Shown: positions 40,033-48,700 of the stretch, in pieces | Layout of the letters: every line of letters starts with the position of its first letter | Numbering within the stretch: the first letter of the stretch is position 1 | Assembly (NCBI RefSeq): GCF_014204945.1 | Contig: NZ_JACHMN010000003.1 | Location: forward strand, 1,426,001 to 1,490,000 | Reading direction: 5' to 3' | Length of the DNA stretch: 64,000 bases | DNA from: Allocatelliglobosispora scoriae | Lineage (GTDB): Bacteria > Actinomycetota > Actinomycetes > Mycobacteriales > Micromonosporaceae | Made by a program: the position numbers and the translations under genes | Notes under the pieces: model-generated | What the model was told of the DNA's origin: nothing | Database searches by the model: none | Seen by the model: only the letters and a program-made list of their open reading frames with translations

Positions 40033-40788
40033 ATGACACTTAAATATGATCTTGAAGGCTCCGGGCCGGTCGTGCTGCTGCTCCACTCGTCGGTCTGCGA
40101 CCGCCGCATGTGGCAGCCGCAGACAACCCCGCTGCTCGCCGCCGGCTTCCGGGTGCTCCGGCCGGATTTCCGGGGGTACGGGGACACGCCCGCCCCCACC
40201 GCCGCCTACTCCGACGCCGACGACGTCCGTGCCCTCCTCGACGAGCTGGACCTCGCCACGGTGCACCTGGTCGGCGCCTCCTTCGGCGGCCGGGTCGCCC
40301 AGGAGGTGGCGGCCCGCTGGCCGCACCGGATCGCCTCGCTCGCCCTGGTCTGCGCGGGCGCCCAGGGCCACCCGAAGACCGCCGACGTGGCCGCCTTCGG
40401 CGCGCGCGAGAACGAGCTGATCGAGGCCCGGGACCTCGACGCCGCGGTCGCCCTCAACGTGGCGACCTGGGTCGGTCCGGCTGCGACGGCGCCGACCCGC
40501 GAATTCGTCGGGGTGATGCAGCGCCGCGCCTTCGACCTGCAGATCGACGCCCCGGAGGTCGATTCGCCCGACGCCGACCACGACCTCGCCGCCATCACCG
40601 CACCGACGCTGGTCGTCTCCGGCGCGCACGACCTGGACTACTTCACCGAGATCGCGGCACATCTCGCGAAGGAGATCCCCGGCGCTCGCCACACCGTCCT
40701 GGACTGGGCGGGCCACCTGCCGAGCCTGGAGCACCCGGCCCGCTTCAACCCGCTCCTCCTGGAGTTCCTCTCGTCGCAGCCGCGCTGA
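40033..40788 (+). CDS. Alpha/beta-hydrolase
   Basis: 251 residues. Canonical fold: VVLLLHSSVCDRRMW, RVLRPDFRGYGDT, nucleophile Ser in LVGASFGGRVAQE, acid Asp region LVVSGAHDLDYF, and His in LDWAGHLPSLEHP. It resembles 3-oxoadipate enol-lactonase-like or general hydrolases; the substrate is unknown. Divergent from the lyase gene by 81 bases. Confidence 0.9.
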   Translation: MTLKYDLEGSGPVVLLLHSSVCDRRMWQPQTTPLLAAGFRVLRPDFRGYGDTPAPTAAYSDADDVRALLDELDLATVHLVGASFGGRVAQEVAARWPHRIASLALVCAGAQGHPKTADVAAFGARENELIEARDLDAAVALNVATWVGPAATAPTREFVGVMQRRAFDLQIDAPEVDSPDADHDLAAITAPTLVVSGAHDLDYFTEIAAHLAKEIPGARHTVLDWAGHLPSLEHPARFNPLLLEFLSSQPR

Positions 40789-40830
40789 CCGCTCCGGCAC
40801 GCCGTGCGCTGCTGCGCGCTGCCGCGCGCC

Positions 40831-40866
40831 CAAGACCGCCGCAACTCTTGAAGAGTCGGTCCTAAG
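40831..40866. repeat. Dispersed palindrome, 36-bp extended copy (B)
   Basis: Core CAACTCTT-G-AAGAGTCG at 40842-40858. It is aligned with 35081-35116 with three differences, two of them in the palindrome. It lies between the convergent hydrolase and SUKH genes. Confidence 0.85.
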
Positions 40867-40875
40867 GGGTCGGTC

Positions 40876-41418
40876 CTACCGGGCGGCGCGGGCTTTCGCG
40901 TCGGGCCACGGCACGAGCTGGTCGTAGTCCTCGCCCTCCTCGGCCGCCACCCACCAGCCGGAGTCCTCGACGTAGTGCGCCCACCACGCGTCGAGGCTCG
41001 GCGAGTCGATCCACCACGCCTGGTCCGGGTCGCCCGGGTTGGGCTCGAAGAGCAGCACCGTGCCCGCCTCGGCGCGGCAGTCGACGGCGGCGTACATGCC
41101 GCAGCCCCAGGTGAGGATCGGCAGCACGCCCTCCGGCCACGCCCATTCGGTCCCGGCGAACTCGGTCCGGCTGGTCAGGTAGGCGGAGACCGCCGACTCC
41201 GTCGTGCCGTCTCCGAGCAGCGGCAGCAGCAGCTCGCCGGGGCCGAACCCGCCGTCGCCGACCCGGCGGTAGACGGCCGCGAGCAGCGGGTGAAGCGCGA
41301 AGCCGATGGCCGCCTCGGCCTCGGCGATCGCGGCCTCGGTCGGGGGCGCCGGCAGCTCCTCCTCGTCATCGAGGGCGCGTCCGGTGATGCGGGCCAGCAG
41401 GGTGGCGAAGTGGTCCAT
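40876..41418 (-). CDS. SMI1/KNR4 (SUKH) family protein
   Basis: 180 residues from ATG 41418. SUKH pattern: LPAPPTEAAIAEAEAAIGFA then LHPLLAAVYRRVGDGGFGPG, and later ILTWGCGMYAAVDCRAEAG and VLLFEPNPG. Such proteins are often immunity factors against secreted or contact-dependent toxins. No toxin gene was seen beside it, so the role is open. Confidence 0.85.
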   Translation of the reverse strand: MDHFATLLARITGRALDDEEELPAPPTEAAIAEAEAAIGFALHPLLAAVYRRVGDGGFGPGELLLPLLGDGTTESAVSAYLTSRTEFAGTEWAWPEGVLPILTWGCGMYAAVDCRAEAGTVLLFEPNPGDPDQAWWIDSPSLDAWWAHYVEDSGWWVAAEEGEDYDQLVPWPDAKARAAR

Positions 41419-41559
41419 GAGCGCCGATCCTGCCGGAACCTCCGTGCCGGTCCCTTGCCACCCCCTTGCCGCCACCTTGATTCATTGAAAGTTATTTCTT
41501 AGGAAACTAAACAGATAGCTGCTTCTCGCCTTACCCCCATGCGGAAGGAGCTCCATCCC

Positions 41560-43923
41560 GTGAAACTCACGGCTATGCCAACCGCGCTCGTGGCACTCGT
41601 CACGGCCGCCGGACTGGCTTTGATCATCATGCCGGGCACATCCGAGGCCCGGACCGCCACGCCGCCCACCGGCGGCCCCACCAGCGCGCAGCGGGCGGCG
41701 ATCGCCGCCGACCGTGCCGCGAGCAGCGGCCTCGACGCCCTCGCCAAGGGGCCGCAGGAGTCCTACCTGCGCCGCTCCGTCGTCGGCGGCAGCGAGGGCT
41801 TCCAGTACGTCTCCTACGAGCGCACCTACCGCGGCCTGCCGGTGGTCGGCGGCGACGCGGTCGTCGTCACCGACGCGGCCGGCAACGTCCGCAGCACCAC
41901 CTCCGCGCTGCGGCACCGGCTCGCGCTGCCCGGCGTGACGCCGAAGGTCGCCAAGGCAGCCGCCGTCACGACCGCCCGCGCGCAGCTCGCCCGCGTCGAC
42001 GCGGCCGGGCAGCCGACGCTCGTCGTGCTCGCCGACGGCAACGCCGCCACCACGAAGCTCGCCTGGGAGGTGCTCGTCGAGGGCGCCACCGCGACCGGGC
42101 CGAGCCGCCGGCACGTCTACGTGGACGCGCTGACCGGCAAGGTCGCGCAGTCGAGGGAGTATGTCCGCGAGGGCAGCGGCAACGGCTACTACAACGGCTC
42201 GGTCACCATCGGCACCAGCGGCTCCGGCTCGTCCTGGTCGATGACGGACACGACGCGCAGCGGCATCCGCTGCGGCGGCCAGACCGGCACCGCCTACACC
42301 GGCACCGACGACGCGTGGGGCAACGGCTCGGGGACCAACCTCGAGACCGCCTGCGTCGACGCGCTCTACGCCGTGCAGAAGGAGTGGGACATGCTCGGCG
42401 CCTGGCTCGGGCGCAGCGGCATCAACGGCTCCGGCGGCGGCTTCCCGGCCCGGGTCGGCCTCAACGAGGTCAACGCCTACTGGAACGGCAGCTACACCAA
42501 CTTCGGCCACAACCAGGCCAACACCGGCCAGGCCACCCCGATCGACGTGGTGGCGCACGAGTTCGGCCACGCCATCTTCCAGACCACGCCGGGCGGCGCG
42601 GGCACCGGCAACGAGAACGGCGGCCTCAACGAGTCGACCGGAGACATCTTCGGCGCGCTGACCGAGGCGTACGCCGACAACCCCAACGACCCGGCCGACT
42701 TCACCGTCGGCGAGGAGGTCAACCTGGTGGGCAGCGGACCGATCCGCTACATGTACAACCCGGCCACCAACGGCGACCCGAGCTGCTACTCCTCGGCGAT
42801 CCCGAGCACCGAGGTGCACGCCGCCGCCGGGCCCAACAACCACTGGTTCTATCTCACCGCGATCGGTTCCGCCGGTGGCGGCGGCAACCCAAGCAGCCCG
42901 ACCTGCAACAGCTCCACGGTCGCGGGCATCGGCATCCAGAAGGCCGGCAAGATCTACATGGCCGCGCTGAACATGAAGACGTCGGCGTGGCGATACGTCA
43001 ACGTGCGTACCGCGACGCTCCAGGCCGCCGTCAACCTCTACGGTGCCAACTCGGCCGAGTGCAACACCGTCAAGGCCGCCTGGAACGCCGTCAGCGTCCC
43101 CGCGCAGGCCGGTGAGGCCCAGTGCTCCACCGCGCCCGGCAACGACTTCTCCATCGCCGTCAGCCCGGTTGCCGGCAGTGTCACGCGCGGCTCCTCGGTG
43201 ACGACGACCGTCTCGACGGCGACCACCACCGGCAGTGCGCAGACGGTCAACCTCTCGGCGAGCGGCCTGCCGACGGGCGTCACCGCGAGCTTCAGCCCCG
43301 CGTCGGTCACCTCCGGCGGCTCCAGCACGCTCACGCTCACCGCGTCGGCGAGCGCCGCGCTCGGGGCGAAAGCCATCACCATCACGGGTACGGGCACCAG
43401 CGGAACCCACACCGCCGGCTACACGGTGACGGTGAACTCGGTGCCGACGGGCGACGACTTCTCGGTGTCGCTCTCGCCGTCCTCGGCGACCGTCGCGCCG
43501 GGTGCCTCCACCTCGTCGACCATCGCCACGGCCACCACCTCGGGCAGCGCCCAGACGGTCGGGTTGTCGGTCACCGGCTCCCCCACCGGTGTCACGGCGA
43601 GCGTCAGCCCGGCATCGGTGACCTCCGGCGGCAGCGCGACCCTGTCGATCGCGGTCTCGGCGACCGCGGCGGCCGGGACCTACACGCTCACGGTGACCGG
43701 CACGGGTTCGGCGACCCACAGCGCGACCTTCACGCTGACGGTCTCGGGCGGCGGTGGCGGCGGCTGCGGCGGTCTGCCTGAGTGGAGCGCCACCACCGGG
43801 TACGCACCGGGCGACCAGGTCTCCTACAGCGGTCGCAAGTGGAACTCGACGTGGTGGTCGACGGGCGCGGTGCCGGGGGCGCCGGGCTCGTGGGCGGTCT
43901 GGTCGGATGGGGGCGCGTGCTGA
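41560..43923 (+). CDS. Secreted M4 family metalloprotease (thermolysin-like)
   Basis: 787 residues. GTG 41560 preferred, as GGAAGGAG lies 10 bases upstream and the signal peptide MKLTAMPTALVALVTAAGLA follows directly. FTP/PepSY-like propeptide about 40-205. The zinc site is HEFGH at 333-337 with Glu358 in GGLNE; NNHWFY holds the catalytic His region. After residue about 525 there are two Ser/Thr-rich repeats (FSIAVSP-V..., FSVSLSPSSA...) resembling Ig-like modules, then a C-terminal chitin-binding-like module (CGGLPEWSATTGYAPGDQVS). Secreted protease, processed by the proregion. A hairpin follows the stop. Confidence 0.95.
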   Translation: MKLTAMPTALVALVTAAGLALIIMPGTSEARTATPPTGGPTSAQRAAIAADRAASSGLDALAKGPQESYLRRSVVGGSEGFQYVSYERTYRGLPVVGGDAVVVTDAAGNVRSTTSALRHRLALPGVTPKVAKAAAVTTARAQLARVDAAGQPTLVVLADGNAATTKLAWEVLVEGATATGPSRRHVYVDALTGKVAQSREYVREGSGNGYYNGSVTIGTSGSGSSWSMTDTTRSGIRCGGQTGTAYTGTDDAWGNGSGTNLETACVDALYAVQKEWDMLGAWLGRSGINGSGGGFPARVGLNEVNAYWNGSYTNFGHNQANTGQATPIDVVAHEFGHAIFQTTPGGAGTGNENGGLNESTGDIFGALTEAYADNPNDPADFTVGEEVNLVGSGPIRYMYNPATNGDPSCYSSAIPSTEVHAAAGPNNHWFYLTAIGSAGGGGNPSSPTCNSSTVAGIGIQKAGKIYMAALNMKTSAWRYVNVRTATLQAAVNLYGANSAECNTVKAAWNAVSVPAQAGEAQCSTAPGNDFSIAVSPVAGSVTRGSSVTTTVSTATTTGSAQTVNLSASGLPTGVTASFSPASVTSGGSSTLTLTASASAALGAKAITITGTGTSGTHTAGYTVTVNSVPTGDDFSVSLSPSSATVAPGASTSSTIATATTSGSAQTVGLSVTGSPTGVTASVSPASVTSGGSATLSIAVSATAAAGTYTLTVTGTGSATHSATFTLTVSGGGGGGCGGLPEWSATTGYAPGDQVSYSGRKWNSTWWSTGAVPGAPGSWAVWSDGGAC

Positions 43924-43966
43924 CGCGCTGAGCAGCACGGCATCCGGTTAGCTCCGCCACGGCGGT

Positions 43967-43999
43967 GGACCCTGACGAACTCCCCGGTAGTCAGGGTCC
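43967..43999. terminator. Hairpin between convergent genes
   Basis: GGACCCTGAC (43967-43976) and GTCAGGGTCC (43990-43999), perfect, with a 13-base loop. It sits between the convergent M4 and membrane protein genes, so it probably serves both. Confidence 0.7.
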
Positions 44000-44013
44000 G
44001 CCGCTCGCCCGTC

Positions 44014-44541
44014 TCACCAGAGCCAGCGCTGCCCGGCCGTGACACGGCGCCACCACGGTGCCAGGCCGTAGCGCAGCCCGGCCCCGGTCGCCGCGATGGC
44101 GATGATGACGAGGGCATAGATGATGTGGTCGTCGAGGAACGGGTTGCTCGAGATCGGCAGCGCGGTCATCCACATCAGGACGAGCAGGACCGTGCCGGCG
44201 ATCGCGGCGACCATCATGCCGATCCCGAGGATCAGGGCCAGGCCGAGGCCGAGCAGGCCCAGCATGAAGATCCAGTCGGCCCAGGCCTTGCCGGCGATGC
44301 CGGAGAAGGTGTCGGCGAAGGTGCCCTTGAGGTTGGACAGGTAGCCGGCGGTCGGCGATCCGCCGTTGAGCCAGCTCTTCTCGGACGGCGTCGACTTGCC
44401 GAGGCCGAAGAGCTTGTCCAGGAACGCCCAGAGGAAGATGAAGCCGATCGCGACGCGGGTGACGGCGAACATGACGTCGCCGAAGCTGCCCCGCATGAGT
44501 CCGTAGCCGTCCCGGCCCGGCTGTACGCGTGCAGTGGTCAT
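44014..44541 (-). CDS. DoxX-like membrane protein
   Basis: 175 residues from ATG 44541. About four membrane helices: FAVTRVAIGFIFLWAFLDKL, then ADWIFMLGLLGLGLALILG, VAAIAGTVLLVLMWM and IIYALVIIAIAATGAGL. The LDKLFGLG segment with its charged loop is DoxX/thiosulfate-quinone-oxidoreductase-like. Function unknown. A frame to 44586 has no supporting site. Confidence 0.8.
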   Translation of the reverse strand: MTTARVQPGRDGYGLMRGSFGDVMFAVTRVAIGFIFLWAFLDKLFGLGKSTPSEKSWLNGGSPTAGYLSNLKGTFADTFSGIAGKAWADWIFMLGLLGLGLALILGIGMMVAAIAGTVLLVLMWMTALPISSNPFLDDHIIYALVIIAIAATGAGLRYGLAPWWRRVTAGQRWLW

Positions 44542-44621
44542 GAGCGGATCGTAGGAGCGTCCAGCGGCTGATCGGCTGGATGTCATATTTTAGCTGCTCA
44601 GCGGCACTGCGGGACTAAAAT

Positions 44622-44653
44622 GCGCGGGGCGAGACGGGTGTCTCGCCCCGCGC
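44622..44653. terminator. Hairpin downstream of the H1-like gene
   Basis: GCGCGGGGCGAGA (44622-44634), loop CGGGTG, TCTCGCCCCGCGC (44641-44653), perfect. It is 12 bases beyond the minus-strand H1-like stop. The DoxX-like gene reads away from it. Confidence 0.8.
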
Positions 44654-44665
44654 GTCGAAGGTGGT

Positions 44666-45409
44666 CTACTTCTTGGCCTTCGCTGCCGTCTTCTTCGCCG
44701 CCGGAGCGGCCTTGGTCGCAGCGGCTTTCGCCGGAGCAGCCTTGGCCGGTGCGGCCTTCGCAGCGGTGGCTGCCGTCGTCTTCTTCGCCGCCGGTGCGGC
44801 CTTCGTCGGCGCAGCCTTGGCCGGAGCCGCCTTCGCGGCGGCGGCCTTCGTCGCCTTCGCCGCCGGTGCTGCCTTGACGGCGGCCTTCGTCGCGGTCTTC
44901 TTGGCGGGCGCGGCCGTCGCGGGTGCGGTCTTCGCGGCGGGCGCTGCCTTGGCGGCGGTCTTCGTGGCGGCTGCCTTGGCGGGAGCTGCCTTTGCCGGTG
45001 CGGCCTTGGTGGGGGCGGCGGCCTTGGTGGGTGCCGCCTTCGCCGCGGACTTCGCCGGTGCCGCCTTGGTGGGGGCGGCTTTCGCCGGGGCGGCCTTGGT
45101 GGGGGCGGCCTTGGCGGCTGCCTTGACGGGTGCAGCCTTGGCAGGGGCGGCCTTCGCGGCTGCCTTGACGGGTGCCGCCTTGGCGGGGGCGGCCTTCGCC
45201 GTCACGGTCTTGGCGGCCTTGGCCGCCGGTTTAGCCGCCACCGGCTCGACGACGGCCACGGGTTCGACGACCGCGGCGGCCTTCTTGGAATCGGCCTTCT
45301 TCGTGTCGGCCTTCGCCGCGCCCTTCTTGCCGGTCGCCTTGGCCACCGTCTCCTTTACCTTCTCCTTGACGGTTTTTGCCTTGCTGGCAACCTTCTCCGA
45401 TGCGGCCAT
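44666..45409 (-). CDS. Histone H1-like Lys/Ala-rich nucleoid protein
   Basis: 247 residues from ATG 45409, with AAAAGGAG upstream. A short helical start (ASEKVASKAKTVKEKVKETV) is followed by a nearly pure Lys/Ala/Pro/Thr tail of KAAP and TKAAPAKAA repeats, like the C-terminal tail of eukaryotic H1 and bacterial homologs. It is expected to bind DNA non-specifically. The tail is low-complexity and probably variable in length between strains. Confidence 0.88.
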   Translation of the reverse strand: MAASEKVASKAKTVKEKVKETVAKATGKKGAAKADTKKADSKKAAAVVEPVAVVEPVAAKPAAKAAKTVTAKAAPAKAAPVKAAAKAAPAKAAPVKAAAKAAPTKAAPAKAAPTKAAPAKSAAKAAPTKAAAPTKAAPAKAAPAKAAATKTAAKAAPAAKTAPATAAPAKKTATKAAVKAAPAAKATKAAAAKAAPAKAAPTKAAPAAKKTTAATAAKAAPAKAAPAKAAATKAAPAAKKTAAKAKK

Positions 45410-45722
45410 GATGTGCTCCTTTTGCATTCAGCGATCCTCGTCGAGTTGCTACCCGACGCGTTCCACCTGGAAACATTAGCTCTGCCAGTCCATGTGGCCA
45501 CTCAGTCGAATGATCGAAACTATTAACCGCCATTCGGCGTTATGGACGTGGATATTCCGCAAATCGGACAATATCCGATGAGGAAAGCCCCTGAGCAGCA
45601 ATCATGGCCGGGATCGCCATCGAGCACACCACGAGCCGGAATCGAGCTGACTTCGAGCGCGGAGACGGCGACGGCCGCCGGACCGGGAAGGGTCTGGCGG
45701 CCGTCGCTTGCTAGCGGATGGA
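45410..45722. other. Intergenic region upstream of the H1-like gene
   Basis: 313 bases, with moderate AT content around 45480-45570. It holds the promoter and leader of the H1-like gene and, at its right end, the terminator of the subtilase gene (listed). A short imperfect repeat, ATCGGA/TCCGAT, occurs near 45565-45580. No further gene was seen. Confidence 0.55.
45668..45707. terminator. Hairpin after the subtilase gene
   Basis: GCGACGGCCGCC (45668-45679) and GGCGGCCGTCGC (45696-45707), perfect, 16-base loop. It is 15 bases beyond the minus-strand stop at 45723. Confidence 0.78.
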
Positions 45723-48700
45723 TCAGACGCCGCTGGGGCAGGGGACCTCGGGGTCGAGCGTGAAGTCGAGCGTCCGGACGATGCCGGCCTCCACCTTCGC
45801 GTTCACGGCCTCGGGAATCCACCCGTCCTTGGCGACGATCACCTGGTAGGTGCCCTTCGGCAGCCAGTAGGCGTACTTGCCCTGAGCATCGGCCTTCAGC
45901 GTGTAGCCGACGCCCGGGGTGCTGATCAGGTTCAGCCGGACGATCGCCTTGACGCCACTGGTGGCACCACTGCAGGACTGGCCGAGCACCGTGCCCGTGA
46001 TCTTGCCCCACGTGGCCGGCGGCGAGACGTTCATCTCGATGTCGACCGGGGAGACCGGGTAGGGGGTGTCGGCCTTGAGGGCGAGCTGTCCGGTGTAGAC
46101 ACCGGGCTGCGCGACCCCCGCGGCGGCGGTCGCCGTCAGGGTGATGGTGACCGTCTTGGACTTGCCTGCGGCCAGCGTGAACGGCGTCGGCGCGGCCGAG
46201 AGCCACGGGATGTCCGTGGGCTCGTCGCACAGGGCCAGATCAGCGAGGAACTCCGACTCCGCGGAGCCGACGAAGGACGACGGCGAGCCGCCGACCTTGT
46301 AGGCACCGCAGGCACCCGCACCGCGGTAGAGCGCGAACTGGGCGTTCGGCGCCGCGATCCAGGCGTTCGCCGCCGGGTCGTAGGCGAGGGTCCGGTTGGT
46401 GATCGCGGTCGAACCGCCGGTCACACCACCCGCGAGCACCAGCAGGCCGCCGGCTGAGGCGCCCGAGGAGCCCCACAGGTCGATCGGCATGTCGGCGATC
46501 GGGGCCCAGGAATCGGCCGCGACGTCGTAGGCGAAACCGTTGGTGTAGTCCGCCGAGCCGGAACCGCCGGCGCAGTAGACCTTGTCACCGATGCCGCCGC
46601 AGGACATCCAGGCGACCGTCTGCGGGTAGTCCGCACCGGCGCTGAAGGCACCCGTGGCCGGGTTGAAGATCACCGTGTCGGTGGTGGTGTCGCAGACGTC
46701 GTTCGCGCACCCGCCGACCAGGTAGATCTTGCCGTTGACCAGGCCGACACCGGCCGCCGAGGCAGGCGCGGGGTTGACCGCTCCGGCCACGGTGGACCAG
46801 GTGCCCGCCGCAGGGTCGAAGACGTCGACCGTGGCGACCGGGTCACCATCGGCGGACCAGCCGCCGAGGACGTAGAGCTTGCCGCCGGTGAAGACGGCTG
46901 CGGGCTTGGCCCGACCCGTCGGCATGTCGGCGAGCGCCGCCCAGGTGTTGGTCTCGGAGCTGTAGACGAAGAGCTTCTTCTCCAGACCCGAGCCGGTGCC
47001 GCCACCCACGGAGTAGACCTTGCCGTCGAAGGTCGCCGCAGCGTTGTCGAAGACCTCGTCCGGGTAGTCGGCGATCGAGGTCCAGGGACCGACCACGGTG
47101 GGTGCCTGGGCCGGCGTACCGGTGGCCGCGACGCCCGTCATGGACTTGCTGACCTTGCCGCCGGGGACCTGGTTCATCACCAGGGCCGCGCCGGGCCGGT
47201 TCAGCAGCTCGAAGGTGCCGCCCCGCTCGACCAGCTCGACGTTGGCCGTGGCGCTACCGGTGTTGGTAACGGTGACCGTGGTCTTGCGGACCGAACCGTA
47301 CGGCTGGAAGGCCTGCACGGTGGTGGGGCTGACCGTCAGCCGGGCCGACTTCAGGGCGAAGTCCGCCCGCTTGACGCTGTCCGCCACGACGGTGACCGAC
47401 TTCGTCAGAGACGTGTAGGGCGCCTTGGCGGCGGTGAACGGGTGGGCTCCGGTGGCGCTCGAGAAGAGCCAGTAGAAGCCGTCGCCGATCGCTGCGTCGT
47501 CCGGCGTGGCGGCCGAGGTGGCCTTCTCCGCCGGGACGTCGCCCGAGGTCACGGTGACCCCGTTGAGGCCGGCGCCGGTGTTGGCGTCGGTGGTGAAGCC
47601 CGCGACGAGACCGCCGAGGACGGGCGTGCAGCTGCGGTTGAGGAGCTGCACGTTGTCGATCGCCCACCACCAGGCCCAGGTTCCCTTGTAGCGGAACCGG
47701 ATCTGCGCGGTGGCCGCTCCGGCCAGCGCGTTGACCGCCAGCTGCTCCAGACGCGGGCCGCGCAGGGCGGTCGTGGTCTGGTGCCAGATGTTGGTCCACG
47801 TCGTGCCGTTGGTGGTGACGTCGACGTCCGCGATGCTGTTGCTGAAGGCGCGGTAGTCGAAGTTGAACTTCAGGTACGGCGAGGTCGCCGACGAGAGGTC
47901 CAGCACCGGCGTGACGAGCGACGCGTCCTGGGTGTTGCCCGAGCCGGCCTTGTCGCTGTCGAGGATGGCGAAGCCACCCGTGCCGCCGGTCAGGTTGCCC
48001 CGCGCGCCCGGGTCGTTGAACGACCAGACGCCGGTGCCGCCGTTGTTGACGTTGGTCCACCCGGCCGGGAGGGCCAGGCTGTCGAACGTCTCGTTCAGGA
48101 TCGGCGTGCCGAAGCCCACCGAGTAACCGGGCGCGGTGCAGGCCACATCGACCGGCAGCGCGATGTTGACCACCTTGTTGGCGCCGGTGAGCGTCACCGA
48201 CGTCGTCTTGGTCTGGTAACCCGGCAGCTTCGCCGAGGTCGACAGCTCATAGGTGGTGTTGCCCGGAACGGTGAACGAGTAGTTGCCGGTGATCGGGTCG
48301 GTGAAGACCGGCCCGCCGGGGCGACCCGGAACGGTGATGGCCGCGTAGAGCGCCCAGCCGTGTCCGGAACCGTCGGTGACCTTGCCGCTGACGGTCACCG
48401 AGGGTGCCGAGAGCAGCGCGAAGTTCTGCGTCACCGAGGAGGCGTCGACGACCGTCACGGTGACGGTCTGCGAGTGGTAGCCGAACTTCGCCGCCGTCAC
48501 GGGCTGCGGACCGGCGGAGAGCACCAGGGAGTAGGTGCCGTTCGCCGCCGTCGTCGCCGTACGGCTGCCGGACGAGACGGTGGCGCCGGCGATCGGCGTA
48601 CCCGTCGTCGTGTCGGTGACCGTGCCGGTGACGGTGCCGCTGGGGCCCCGCGGAGCGTTCGTGACCGCCGCGTAGGCGTCGAGACGCCCCTCGCCGAACA

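Noticed and set aside
41482-43938. 818-codon open frame on the minus strand
   Set aside because: Antisense to the M4 protease, which has a signal peptide and the full zinc site.
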